A DNA stretch of 64,000 nucleotides from Hydractinia symbiolongicarpus (Eukaryota; Cnidaria; Hydrozoa; Anthoathecata; Hydractiniidae): contig NC_079877.1 in NCBI RefSeq assembly GCF_029227915.1, positions 20,485,851 through 20,549,850 on the forward strand, in the 5' to 3' direction. Numbering within the stretch: position 1 is the first letter of the stretch; each line of letters opens with the position of its first letter. This document shows positions 1 to 11,585 of this stretch, one piece after another. Below the pieces are notes generated by a model. The model saw nothing but the letters and a program-made list of their open reading frames with translations. It was not told where the DNA came from and searched no databases. The position numbers and the translations under genes are program-made.

Positions 1-479
1 ACTACTCCATCATTCAAATTGAGCTCGTTCAGTATACGAATCTTCAAGTTTATACATAACAAGATTTGTATTCTGAAATTTCCAGAGTTTTCCTGATCAG
101 TTTTAAAAATATCCAGTTAAACTGTTATTTTAGAATACTTCATAATAGGTTATAAAAATTTTATTTTTATTTTTTATTTATTGAGTTGTGTTTTAACATT
201 GCGGTTTAGTTACAATAATAATTGAGAATTGGGATACTCAATGATTTGTTTACCCCAAAATTCTCCGTTTTCAACGTCTATACTTCAAATTTCAAAATCT
301 TTCAGGCTAATGACGGAAATCGTCAAGGCCTGAAGTGTTAAGAAGCTGCTAATCGAAAGGGGACAGGGTATAAAACAATGCTCGAAGCAGAAAGGTGAGA
401 CATGCGTAAAAAAAATCTAAAATATGGAATCTTGTGTTACTATTTTTCTAAACATTTACATGGGAACGTGAACATCGTA

Positions 480-3400
480 CTAATATACGTCGTCGGAAGT
501 CGTAACATCGCTATCGTGATCCAACTCATGCAACTCTTCTTCTGTGAACAAATGTTTTAGCAACCACCTCAATGGCAACATCAACAGAATAAAAAAAGGG
601 AAGGTCGGCGCTAAAATACTGTTCTTCACTGCTAGCACGATGACTAAGCAAAGTAATTGAATAGCGGTAAACAAATTAATTTTTCGCGTTTTTACTTTAC
701 GAATATAATGTAAGTCAGGATGGTGGTTCGGCGGTATGAAAAGTAGTTTTATTCGTAATGATAAACGAAGATGCGATAAAGCCGTTACGCCAAGATACAA
801 TAACACTCCCAACAGCACCGCGATTGGTATCGTTCTCAATATCGGTGCAAGAAGAACAGATAAGCCAATCATGAGATGGATTAATATGTTTGTTACTCTT
901 TGCTCGATCACTCGAGTGACATGAGGTCGTGTACCTGGTGCATGATTATTACTAAATATGAAAAGCGAGTTTAAGTGTGCGATTGAATGAACTGGGCATG
1001 CACACATCCAAGGTATTCCAAAAATTGAACAAACGCTAACGAGTAGTCCCACCATTAGGAAATCTAGATTGTGCCCAGATCCCTTCAATAACTTATGAGC
1101 CTTGCGATCAACGATAGTTCCAGTCAGTTCAGTCTCCATAAACGAAATTATGGTTACCAGAAACGCTGGTACAATGGTGAAGATAATTTCAGCTACGGTT
1201 AAACTTCTTTTGCTCCCCATCATGTCAACGACCCATCCTCGTTTCCCTGGCGCAGTTGATGTAAAACCATCTGGGATATCAAGTTTTGGTGAATAGTTAT
1301 CTTTCATCAGGATATCGAAAATTAGGAAAATTAGCACAGAAAATACGATTCCAAAATCACTGAGTAATCTGCAAAACTGGAGCGGGAAGTATTGACTGTG
1401 CCTCAGTTGCAAAATATGGTGGCATAACAAACTGGTACCAAACAATAAAACAATCGTCATCAGCCCCAAACTGACGTTGTAGTCTCCTGAAGCATCGATA
1501 GTGGTCGTGTTACAGGGAAAGTTTATACCCAATGTTCCCGAAAGGTTCCCAAACTGTTGAGGTTCTAGCATGTTCCATACATAGCGAAAAGACTCATGAA
1601 TAAATACTGCGGATATTAAAGCCGAAATAACTTCTTCGGGGAACAGTGTAAAATACCGAACAAGATATGACAAATCAAGCGCTATAATAAGCGTGCACAG
1701 AATGGTGGTCCAAAAGCCTATCCATCCTCTCCACGGCAAAAACTCTACGTTGATTGTCTTCGAAAGGTGTTATATACTTTCTTCCATAATTAATAAAGGA
1801 CCAGTCGCACCAAGAATGATTAAAGGTTGACCTGCAAACCAACCGAATATAACGCCACATATGGACGTCGAACATATCATTTCAGAACTCCCAGCAATCC
1901 CTCTGTTTCGTGTGATAAAATGGCAGCAAATGTTATGGTAGGTGCAAGGAGTGAGAAGTATACGAAGATCAAGGCAACAAGGCATCGAAAGTTAAACGCG
2001 TCTGTGAAATCGCTTTTAAGATGGGGTAACTTCCGTTTAACATCTCTTAATAACCCTCCAAAAATTCTGCTAGTTCTCTACAGAGGATCATCGTATATAT
2101 CTTCATGAACATTTTTTGGTAGAGGTTTAAATTGGTCGATGTTCTTCGTTGGCTTTGCTCATGTTCAGTGCTTTGGTTCCATTTTGAAATCGATTGATTC
2201 CAAACTGAAGAATCCCAGCTCTCAGATGGTAAGACAGTGCTATTTAAAACATACTCATCAATCCCAGCCAACAAGTCTGTTTGTGTCTAAAATTCAAACT
2301 TTTAATTCGATTACGTTGCTGTAGTTAGATTGTTTCTTTTTTTAGTTTTATGCTTGCACGTATTTGTAGAAGCAACTGTATTCTAAAATCTACAAGATTT
2401 CTAAGCACAATTCGTAACCTAAGACTAGGTTTTAAATCAGATTATATACCAAATGAAAGGCAAAGGGCAAGGGTTCTGTTTTGTCAATAAAAAACCGTTT
2501 AGAATTTTACATGAACTAAACAATTGCAAGTCAATTCGGGTAGCATGAGTTTTATTCTTCCTCTAAGCAACTGTTAAGTATCTGTTTGTTTATACAAAGC
2601 ATCATTTTTTGGTTTATCCTAGATGTTTCTTAACTTGTACAGTGTCTTTCCTGAAATTATAGACCCCTAATTTATCCCTTAAAATGCTTTATGGCAAGAG
2701 TTCAATTTACCAATTCACCTTTTGAATTTTATTACAATATTTTGCGAGTTAGTATTTGAACGTACCTATGATCTCTGCTCTGCGTTTTTTAAAAGCGTGT
2801 TAAAACTATATAGAAAACTTACTTTACACACAGATTTGCGGAAGTGATCACGCGACATAAGCGTGCCTAAAACTCTTCCTATCTCATAGCAATCAGCTTG
2901 GCAGTCCTCTGCTTTAATTACAACTTACAAAAACCTGACAGGTAAGGAGAGTTCAGTCAGGTTACCCAGCTGTTGACTTTTCCCCTACCTCACAAACACT
3001 ACGACCGATTTGACCGCGTAGCCAATATTAGCAACTAAGATGGTCGTAGCTTCGGAACCATCACTCATGCATTTTGATGCATTCGAATGATTTGATTCTT
3101 TATGTGTCGTGGGGTCCTCTAAAAATTTTATCGTGAATGAATCTGACGATATCCTAAAAAAAAAAGAAAAGAAAAACGCCTTCTTTAATGGGATGTTGAA
3201 ATTGCCGGTTTGCAGCTGTAAACCGGTAATTATAACAGTGATTTATATTTGGGACGTTTAATATTAAAAACAATTCAAATATTACCCTCGATGAAATATT
3301 ACCCAGAATCGATGGAATTAGAAACTTTTTTCAATTTCGGTAAAGGTTCTTTATGTATCGAACGACCATTGTCTTTTTGGTTATAATGATAGTGTCTTGC

Positions 3401-4110
3401 AAGTAGCATAGCATTCAAAATGTGTTGAAAGTGCTCTGAAATAATCTTGTTTTGGACGAGACATTCACAAATTCTATTAGCTATCTCTTGTAATGTACTG
3501 TCCTCAATGTCTAACAAACAATAGCTGTCAGCAAGCGTATTTTTTAAATCAGACAACGCTTTGTAGGATAGTTTTGAAATGTATGGTTTGCTCCATCGAC
3601 CTGAACCTTCCTCAATATCTTCTTCAAGTTTAATCCACCTATAAAAACGTTATTAAACCTTTTAAATGCCTTTTAGGTTAGCTGCTAGCTCAGTAATAAG
3701 CGTTTTCGTACATAGACTTCATTGGAGACAAGAATGAGATATCAGCTATTTCTTTGATACCGTATGGTAAAATCGTCCGAGGGTCGAATTTTAAAAAAAA
3801 AACACTAAATAAGCAATAAGGCTCGACTAAAGCGAAGCAGTGGATAAAAATATAGATGATACATGTTTTCTCGTCATCCAAAACAAAAAAAGCATTTCCT
3901 TTTTGGGTTCATTAAAATAGATCCTCTCGTAAACAGGCCACATTATCGCTATCCATGGTATTTTTTATTGATTTTAATCATCGCGACAAGCAACACACCT
4001 AGCAACGAAATTTGGGGAATACCTGGAAATTTCCTGCCACTCATAATATCCATCAGCTGTTTTGTGGAGGCTTTCTAACTCAACAAAACGAAGCGGTTCT
4101 TCACAAGTAC
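480..4110 (-). pseudogene. SLC4-family bicarbonate transporter, decayed multi-exon gene
   Basis: Four exons read on the minus strand with phase-matched GT-AG introns: about 4110-4023, 3638-3303, 3153-2823, and 2286-480. The first three encode the band-3-type cytoplasmic domain (WIKLEEDIEEGSGRWSKP, LLDIEDSTLQEIA, YEIGRVLGTLMS). The last carries the LAGIDEY/STVLP segment and the membrane domain (IFGGLLRDVKR, FAGQPLIILGATGPLL, GIPWMCACPVHSIAHLNSL, LLGVLLYLGVTAL). Family knowledge: SLC4 proteins carry bicarbonate/carbonate, often with Na+, across the plasma membrane; the LAGIDEx...VLP segment is most like the Na+-coupled NBCn/NDCBE group. In-frame stops lie at 2985 (TAG), 2925 (TAA), 2078 (TAG) and 1770 (TAA), with frameshifts near 2140 and 1885. 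The membrane half sits in one long exon. Retained introns rule out a processed copy. Base-call errors in a live gene are the alternative, but six lesions make that less likely. Confidence 0.88.
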
Positions 4111-4142
4111 TGGTCATCGCTCTCTCGTGCTACATATTGACT

Positions 4143-5221
4143 TAATTAAAACATCATCATTTTGGGAAATTTATTTGACGTCATTTTAAATTCTAATTGA
4201 CGTCATACAAAATAAACCCGAAAAATACAGACCTTGTTTAACGCTTCAATTCTTAACGGGATTTTGAAAATACTCTGGAATTAGTGTTTGGGAAATCGTC
4301 GGTTTTTTAGCTCTTTTTTCAAAATGGGCAAACAATTAGTTAGCGATCTGAAGCTGGTAGGGTGCAAAGGTTTTATTTCGGCATGGATGTCAACCGAGTA
4401 ACCAACGTTGAAAATGCGCTACCTGAACTTTTCACAATGTTTGCTCCACGATTTGGAAAAATCCATAATATCGTAGAGTTGGGGTGTGCTGATGTCAGCA
4501 AAAGATTAGCACCTTTTAAGATTTTGGATGTAACAAATAAGTTCTAAAAGTGCTGTCTATATTTGAAATATTTTCTCAGGAACTGGAAAAATGGAGTTGA
4601 TGCAAGGGAGATTAGCATAAGTGTTACAAAGCCATTCTCATCCCCAGAGCTCTTTGAGATTAAAACCAGGTTTATCTCAAAGAGCTTTGAGGTCGAGAAC
4701 GGTACAAAGCCTAATAGCGTGTAAAAATCTTATATTTTTACCGGATTGGTTGAGTAAAATTGAGTAAAATTATTATAATACTTGTCAGGAAATCGATCCA
4801 AAATTCTTCTTAAACACAACATTTTTTTTATGAAACGAACATACAAACGTAGACATACAGTCATTAAATTGTCATGAGGGAGCCAGTGCCTTACCGCTAA
4901 GAATGCTTAGTTCACCTATAACTTCGGAGAGATCTATAACACAATGAAGAACAGTTATTATATTTTAGTCATGACAATATGTTTACTTTTTCTGTTGCTG
5001 GAATCTAAAATTTCTGCACGCTAAAGTTTCGCCATTGTTCGTCGCATAAACTAACTTATTTTCTAATTCACGTACTCAAACGAAAATAACTTTATTTATT
5101 TGCTTATATTTCAAGTAATAGTCAGTATAGGAAGTTATAAATTTACAAAGAATACACCGTCCAGAAATTATGATCCAGAACTTTAAATGGATATCGAGCG
5201 AGAGCTGATGACAACTAGATC
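4143..5221. other. Stretch without a recognisable gene
   Basis: No ORF in this stretch resembles a known protein. A short plus-strand ORF at 4362-4547 has no recognisable motif or good splice context. The only structure seen is the short hairpin listed separately and a direct repeat of gagtaaaatt near 4755-4775. Confidence 0.5.
4648..4686. repeat. Perfect 13-bp inverted repeat (hairpin)
   Basis: The arms AGCTCTTTGAGAT (4648-4660) and ATCTCAAAGAGCT (4674-4686) are exact reverse complements separated by 13 nt. No gene or other element boundary lies close enough to give it a role. Confidence 0.8.
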
Positions 5222-5470
5222 ATGTCTGTGAACGACACGTTTTCTTTGTGTAAGACGTACTTCGATAAAAAGTTCGAACACTTGAAGCGTCAAATCACCG
5301 TTCCTTCGCCTCCACCTTCAAAAACGAGAAAGTTGAACACTGAATTAAAATTCAAAGCAAACCAAAAACAGCTGGCATTTAACAACGAAATTGCCGAGAA
5401 AATTGATGAAGCCATATCCCTAATCAAAGATGGCTACTCCTCTAAACCGCTGAAAAACCTTAAGGTGTGA
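5222..5470 (+). CDS. Hypothetical 82-aa ORF, possible exon
   Basis: ATG-initiated ORF starting MSVNDTFSLCKTYFDKKFEH, mostly charged and helical, with a proline patch (VPSPPPSKTRK) and Lys/Glu-rich C-terminus. The stop lies inside a good splice-donor context (AAGGTGTGAGTAAG, ~5463-5476), so it may be a coding exon continuing elsewhere. A possible downstream exon starts after TTTTCAG at 6190, the ORF later split by the BEL element, but the splice phase does not join cleanly. It vaguely resembles coiled-coil ORFs that accompany cnidarian retroelements. No function can be assigned. Confidence 0.4.
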   Translation: MSVNDTFSLCKTYFDKKFEHLKRQITVPSPPPSKTRKLNTELKFKANQKQLAFNNEIAEKIDEAISLIKDGYSSKPLKNLKV

Positions 5471-5863
5471 GTAAGGGAAAGAAGTGCTATGTATTAAAAA
5501 TCGTGAAACAAAATTGAATGTTGGTCAATGCATTGACTTTGTAATTCATCTTTTGATACCTTTTGCTTTCCCAATATGAGATCTAGTAATAAGGCAGTAT
5601 AATCCAGGTTCATTTATATACATCGTATGGCCATTTTTTTCAAGGTGGCAGTAGCCCTTTTAAAACTCAGAAATTTTTTTTACATAATTAATTACGAAAG
5701 GTTATTTTCAGACTATATATCCTTATTTTTTCTGTTATAACACACTTGTCACGATTTTATAGCTAAAATACTATTATCTTTCACCAAGAGTATTCAGCCT
5801 CAATATGTTCTCTTTAAAATAAAATTCATGAATAATTAATTATTTCTCCTGAATATAGTTTAA

Positions 5864-6015
5864 AGGGGGCTTTTCACGAAGCGAATTGAACGGCGAATTC
5901 CACGGCGAATTGTATCTGAGCATGCGCAGTTTTGTTTGTTTTGATTTTGCATTGAACTGCGCATGTTCAGATACAATTCGCAGTCGAATTCACCGCTCAA
6001 TTCGCTTCGTGCCCC
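5864..6015. mobile_element. Palindromic MITE, piggyBac-like TTAA target
   Basis: About 152 bp, nearly all inverted repeat: CACGAAGCGAATTGAACGG at the left matches the reverse complement of the right end (CACGAAGCGAATTGAGCGG), and ATTGTATCTGAGCATGCGCA pairs with a near-identical copy on the opposite strand. It is flanked by TTAA at 5860-5863 and 6016-6019, and the ends are G-rich ((A)GGGGGC / GGGGC). TTAA duplication and these termini fit a non-autonomous piggyBac-type element. It has no coding capacity. Confidence 0.75.
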
Positions 6016-6191
6016 TTAAGTCTAAACGCTTGCGAAATTGTACAGAAAAAAATGACGTAATTATTAAAGAGAAACGTTAATAACAACAAAGATGGCGCAT
6101 TATGTAGAAATTTAAGACGATCTTTATTATGTTACACTGCACGAGCTTTAACTTTCGATAGCATTTTTGTTTTACTTTAAAATTTTCAGAC

Positions 6192-6220
6192 ATGCTTGGT
6201 GAACCATGCAGCCATGATAC
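6192..6220 (+). other. 5' part of an ORF interrupted by the BEL element
   Basis: After a possible splice acceptor (TTTTCAG, ending 6190) an ATG at 6192 opens MLGEPCSHDT. The reading frame is cut by the BEL LTR at 6221 and resumes after the right LTR. TSD GATAC is at 6216-6220. The protein family is not recognised. Confidence 0.45.
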
Positions 6221-6348
6221 TGTCGGAAATACGAACGCCGTAAACATATATATACTTTGACTTTATTTGATTGTATATATATTTAGGTCATAATTTAGAA
6301 GAACCTCTTTCGTTACAGTCCTTTAGTTCTGAGCTGTTGGTTCCCACA
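6221..6348 (+). repeat. BEL 5' LTR
   Basis: 128 bp, TGTCGGAAATACG...GGTTCCCACA, matching the right LTR apart from an expanded TA run and a few substitutions. Preceded by TSD GATAC. Confidence 0.93.
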
Positions 6349-6351
6349 TTT

Positions 6352-6369
6352 TGGTCCAACCGAGCCGGA
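6352..6369 (+). promoter_or_regulatory. Candidate primer-binding site of the BEL element
   Basis: TGGTCCAACCGAGCCGGA lies 3 nt inside the left LTR. TGG is the expected complement of a tRNA CCA end. I cannot say which tRNA it fits. Confidence 0.55.
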
Positions 6370-6451
6370 TCTTTTATCCGCCTTTTACCTTTGGAATCAA
6401 TTGTTTCTGGGTTCATGTTACATTTATTAGTTTGAGTATAACATTATTGAC

Positions 6452-7043
6452 ATGATGTCAGCTTCAATTTTAAAAAAGAAGCGACTTGCACAAGATGTAT
6501 TAAGAAATGAGCTGAAAGATGTGTTTCACGAGGTTGAAAACGCGACCGAGTTAAATTTTTTTGGACAGTTATATTGAAACATTGACAAATAGTCGTACTT
6601 CATTGAATGAGCTTAATGGGGAAATAATTGACTTGCTGGAGAAAGATGATGAAGTAACAGCACAGGTTAGTGACAACTTCAAATTTGAGCAAATCATTGG
6701 GAGCTTGATTAGTTTGGCAAGGTCTAAGCTAGCAGTTGCCCAAAGTGCTAAAATTGGAAATGCAGATTTAAACCTTAGTGTCGGACAAGCAAAAAACATT
6801 GCTACTGCAAAACTTTAAAAGCTGAGTATCAAACCATTCGATGGAAATCCATTGCATTTGAAAAGTTTTTTTGATTCGTTTATGCATATGATTGACAAGT
6901 CGAATATTTCAGACATAGAAAAATTTTCTTATCTTAAGTTATATTTAACTGGCCCTGCTGCTGAAATATTGTGTGGGTTAAATCTAACCAATGATAATTA
7001 TAAAGTTGCTGTTGATTTACTGAACTAGAAATTACAAAAAAGG
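6452..7043 (+). pseudogene. BEL gag, N-terminal part (DUF1759-like)
   Basis: ATG at 6452 opens gag; an extra T in the T-run near 6556-6562 shifts the frame. The continuing frame carries a charged N-terminal helix region, then the DUF1759-type core (KPFDGNPLHLKSFFDSF, LKLYLTGPAAEILCGL). In-frame stops occur at 6816-6818 (TAA) and 7026-7028 (TAG). Family knowledge: gag forms the particle that packages element RNA. The ORF is cut at about 7043 by the large insertion; the C-terminal half resumes at about 12747. Confidence 0.85.
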
Positions 7044-7052
7044 TTGCGAAGC

Positions 7053-9669
7053 ATTTCACAAGTTGCAAGCAAAATTAAACTATCAATACTTTGTCCCTAG
7101 CACTTCTTGTTTCTTTGGCACTAACATCTTCCGAAATACATCAAAATTGAATGAAGAACCCTGGGGACGAGGTAGGAAAATGAACACTCTGCGGAACAAT
7201 TCGTTGCTCAAAAACAGTTTTTTTCGCGAATAGACTGCGCGAGTATTTGATGTGCGTGGGATATTCTTTTCAAAATGTGCGAGAAAATTAGATTACGCGA
7301 AACTAACAAAAACGAATAACGCGTTTTTCCACAGAATGGTAAAAGTAAAGAGCGCAATACAAAATTACACTTTTAGCAGTATTCCGAAAGATATGTAATG
7401 CATCGAATTGTACAACCCGCAGAAGTTGGTCCTAACGTTAACGATTTCGTAAATGACCTCACAACAAAACAGTATTTTTTTCACGTAAAAATACCGGCAG
7501 TAGAAGCCACAGAATCTGCTGGAACGAATTTCGAAAACTCACGGTAAACAATTAAAACAAAAACAAACAAATCAAAACAGTTTTTTAACTTTATCAAGAT
7601 TTATTAAATAGCTTCAAATTTGGGCAGAAAAACAATAACGGATTCGCCTTCTTTTCACCGCACGCATTAGAAGATTACATCACTCACTCCCATTGTACAG
7701 AATCTAAAAGAAAAAGAAAACATTTTCATATAGTGAAGCTTCCAGTGCCTTTAAGGGATGGCCAAGTCAATGGAATTGAAAGCACTGTTTTTCATCTTAT
7801 AAATAATTAAGGCTAATTCGGAAAAGTATAAAAGAAAAAAACTAAACAATTTGGCAACTTTACTAATTTTATATGCAAAGTTCCAACCATACCAACAGTT
7901 TCCAAATCTGACAAAATCATTTTAGAAGTGTTTATTTTTTCAGAATTTGATTGATGCAAGGCCAAGGGAAATTAAGTTTATTGTCCTAGACCCATTTAAA
8001 AACATATGCTTCTCATCATTCAGTTTTTTTTCAGCCAACATTAATGTAATCACCCAGAGGAAATTTTAATGTCTCTTGTGTGTGTTTTAGAAGCTGAGTA
8101 CACAAATACACAAAATTACAAGTGCTGAACTTTGGCAATCATATTTTGCAATCAGACCCTTTTAAAAACTATGCTGAACCATGTTAATTATTAAATTCAG
8201 CACTAATAGAAAAGCACCTTGGATAGGATTATCGTGAATGAAATAGTAATTTTTACACAAATAATTTAAAAAATAATGAACTTTGTTATGTGGGTTGTTC
8301 TCAAACACACGTGGGCGGTGGACAAGAAACTGTGATGTAATTTCTCTTGGTCTATTATTCCTGAGAATATTCTAAAATAAGAGGGTGTCAATAAGCTGCA
8401 AACAGCCACATATATAAGGGCGAGTTCGGGCAACTTTTCCAATTAAATTAGTGATTGTCTTGCAAAACCGCCCGCACTTTCCCGAACTTGCATGGAGCAT
8501 TTTCAAAATTCAATTCCTTGTAACATACCTTGTGGACGATAGTTGGAAAAAGATGCTTTAAGAGAAAGGAGTTAATAAAGTTTAAAAGTTATTTATCAAG
8601 TAAATTTTATCAAAAACCATCAAAAACAGTTCTTTTAAGAACTTTACTACCACATAGTTTATTTTATGGTCTATGCAGGTTTTTTCGGGTAAATACTTCA
8701 ATTTTTTTGCACAATGCTTAACTTGCCCAAAAACGCCTGCACGTTATACGGCGTATGCAGCTTATCAGCACCCTTGTTCTAAAATTACAAGCAGTTTCGA
8801 AGATGCCCACGCCGTTTAGAGGACCTGGTCCGGCTTGGGCATCCTTGAAGTTCTGTTTAATGACAGTTTTAATGTTTTAATGTCGTTTTAAACCTTGTTC
8901 TCAGGGAGGGTGTACGGAAAACTAATTCCTATTGACAATTACATTGCTGTTGGTTTGATAGCAAAGGTTGATATTTTATTTTAGTTACTGTAACAGGTTA
9001 CTTATATAATAAATAAAAAACTGTGATAAAAACGGTTGGTCAGCTCACTCTAGCACACAGAGCTATCTGTTTTGTCTGCGTCCTAGCTACAGGTTTTCCT
9101 ATATCTGGCTATCAGTTAGGTAGTAATACAGCTTCTCCATATGTATTCTACAAATTACTTTCAATTCTTTTATACAAAACTGAGCTCTAGCTACCTTTCG
9201 TGTGATTAAGCCTTACCTTGATTTGGATAAAACCAATTAAAATTGATAATATTGTATTCTTACATCTTCTTAGAAACAATAAAATAAAACACAGCTCGGC
9301 GCGTTATAATTGTACAAATTACTTCAATATTTCTTTAGGAAAGGGTACCTTACACAGGAGCTTTCCAATCCAACTAAAATCTCCAGAAAAAGCACAGCAA
9401 CAAAAAAGCTTAAAATACACAAGTAAAGTCGATTAGAAACAGGACTAGCAATAAATTTTTTCAAAAGAAGAAAACCGTTTTAATACTATTATGTTTCATT
9501 AAAATACAACTATAGTGATACTTTTCCCTTTAGACAAGATATTAACTAATTAAAGTAATAACAAATCATAGCTGTGGAGGAGCTTGAGTTATACCAGTGA
9601 TATTGTTTAATGGTTACATTGGAGAACATTGTTAATTGCTAATCGTCGTGTTAATGACATTAATAGTGG
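7053..9669. other. AT-rich stretch inside the nested insertion
   Basis: No ORF has recognisable motifs. A 50-codon plus-strand ORF runs from the ATG at 7398 and ends at CGG|TAA, with no family resemblance. Several short ORFs (8530-8721, 9218-9436) look like chance. Confidence 0.45.
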
Positions 9670-9768
9670 TGTTATTGAGAGTTAATTAATTGTTTGTTTT
9701 CACTTGGATTATTTGACTGGAGAAATTGTTTTCTGTTCAAGGTAACTAACATTTAGTACTAATTTTCA
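9670..9768 (+). repeat. Copia LTR copy, inverted relative to the coding region
   Basis: 99 bp, starts TGTTATTGAGAG, ends ACTAATTTTCA, reverse complement of 11431-11529 with only about one mismatch seen. It abuts truncated integrase coding sequence at 9769. Confidence 0.88.
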
Positions 9769-11415
9769 TGTCGTAGAATTTTAGATCCATCGCAATGGTT
9801 TCAAGGAACTTAGATCCCATGGGTAATCCTACTACAGGGCGAGGTGGTGATCGTCGGTAGATTTGGCATGTTGTACATTCTTTATCAATTCTTTTTACTT
9901 CTGATATCAATTCTTTATTGTTGTTCCATGGTGGTCCTGCCTTATTGATCAATGACATGAGTTGATTGAGAGATGGGTGAGCAAACTGTCGGTGAAGTTT
10001 TTCAGCGATTACAGTCATGTTGTTGTCTTCCCTTGAGATAAAAACAAAATTACATTCATTAGGTTTGTGGATTGATGCAATTACTTGACGCGGTCGAGTC
10101 AAAGGAATGGTATAATGTCCACTTGAGGTTGTGGCCAAGTGAACAGTTTCTCCCAATGCTTTTGCAGTGTCACTCTGGAAGTCAAGAATCATATCGGCCC
10201 TTTTCATAAACGATTTTGATAGTAACAGGGGTAGGACTTTTGGTATCACATCTGTATTTATTTTTACCTTTGTGTTGCCAATGATAGCAGGAATAGATGC
10301 TCTTCCACAAGCTTGGACTTGTTCACCGTCTCCGAAGCGATATAAACTTTTGCTATGGTGATGTTTTACTTCCCTCTTTTCTTCATCAGATAGAGAGCTT
10401 ATGTATTGATCTAACCAAACATCCCCACAAACGGTTTTACTGGCACCGCAATCGAGTAGGCCACAATTCCATGTTTCTGATACTAGATGTTTGAGTTGAC
10501 CTGGTTTATCGCTTTCGTTGAGAAGGACGATTTCATGAACCATGTATGTATCATTTTGCTTTTCCGGACAGTCTTGTTGCCAATAAAAAACACTTTCGCA
10601 TATCGCACATCGAGATACACGACCATTCCTGTCAAGTGGGTTTTTAGTAGGTTTTCTTGTGCCATCTGCTTTGGGTCGAGAAGCATGTTTATCTTGGCGC
10701 CATGTATTCCCTTTTTTGTTGTATCTTGATGATGATGCAAATCTTTGATTTAGATTACGTTTGGTGTAATATATCCCTTCTTCATCTGATGATGATTGTT
10801 GACACTCGTCTGGGTATGCTTCATTAGCATAAAACGATGGTTCTGCTTTGATTTTGATGGAGGACATACTACTGTCTAAGTCACCATCAATTGATTCTTC
10901 GGCAAATACTTTTATCAATTTCTGTCTCACATCATCATAAACTAAGTTTGTTATTGTTGCTTTTATGAGTCTTTCATGAGAACTGTCAAGATTAGCAGCC
11001 TTTAATAATCTATAGGCTAGCAGATCATCTGGGTAATTGATGTAAGCCTTTATCTTATAGTACCTCTTTTCAAACTCTGTTAAGAAATCTCGAATCTTCT
11101 TCTCTTTTGTTCGTTTATAAGTCTCAAATTTTTCAATTGCATCAAATTTTCTGTCAGTTTATCCTTTGCATATATCTTATCGAGCCTCTTTAAGATATTC
11201 TTAACTCCGTCTTCAGATGATATTTGTTCAGATGGAAGTTCCAATGCAGGTTCCTGTGATTTCCCATCAAGAGTAAGTACAAGGGACGGTCCTTGTTTCT
11301 TTTTATCTAGTGTTGTAAGCTCCGTCCAAATTCCAATTAATTTTTTCCAATCCTCATAGTTCTTACTTTGGGATAGCAGAGGAGGAGCTTTATTGTATGA
11401 CACCGACGTTGCCAT
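9769..11415 (-). pseudogene. Copia gag-protease-integrase N-terminus, truncated
   Basis: ATG at 11415 starts gag (MATSVSYNKAPPLL, then KKQGPSLVLTLDGK). A frameshift near 11140 separates the first ~90 codons from the rest. Next come a degenerate zinc-knuckle-like CAICESVFYWQQDC, an aspartic protease motif with the variant active site LLDCGASKTVCGD, a GAG-pre-integrase zinc-binding module (LHRQFAHPSLNQL with CTTCQIY), and the first integrase strand (FLETIAMDLKFYD), where homology stops at the inverted LTR. Order protease then integrase, with no RT yet, is the copia order. Non-functional. Confidence 0.85.
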
Positions 11416-11419
11416 TTTT

Positions 11420-11430
11420 CTCTGCTACCA
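11420..11430 (-). promoter_or_regulatory. Primer-binding site, initiator tRNA-Met type
   Basis: On the minus strand TGGTAGCAGAG follows the LTR directly. It matches the complement of the 3' end of eukaryotic initiator tRNA-Met, the usual copia primer. Confidence 0.8.
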
Positions 11431-11529
11431 TGAAAATTAGTACTAAATGTTAGTTACCTTGAACAGAAAACGATTTCTCCAGTCAAATAATCCAAGTGAA
11501 AACAAACAATTAATTAACTCTCAATAACA
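11431..11529 (-). repeat. Copia 5' LTR
   Basis: 99-bp LTR directly upstream (minus strand) of the primer-binding site and gag; TG...CA ends. Confidence 0.88.
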
Positions 11530-11585
11530 TATAGTAGTATTAGAAGCAAAATTGCAAAGTAATTAATTAATTATTTATACCATAG

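Larger units (their letters stand above)
9670..11529 (-). mobile_element. Ty1/copia-type fragment bounded by inverted LTRs
   Basis: Two 99-bp LTR copies (TGTTATTGAGAG...CTAATTTTCA) lie at 9670-9768 (plus) and 11431-11529 (minus). Between them, on the minus strand, are a primer-binding site, gag, protease and the start of integrase; the pol frame is cut at integrase and runs into the second LTR. RT and RNase H are missing. A normal element has direct LTRs, so this is a rearranged copy. No target duplication is evident outside the LTRs. Confidence 0.82.

Noticed and set aside
3863-4078. Plus-strand 71-aa hydrophobic ORF
   Set aside because: It is antisense to the first SLC4 exon and its intron.
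480-4110. Alternative genetic code with TAA/TAG as sense codons
   Set aside because: The in-frame stops sit at Tyr, Leu, Phe and Gln positions, and other ORFs in the window end normally at TAA/TAG. Nonsense mutation is simpler.
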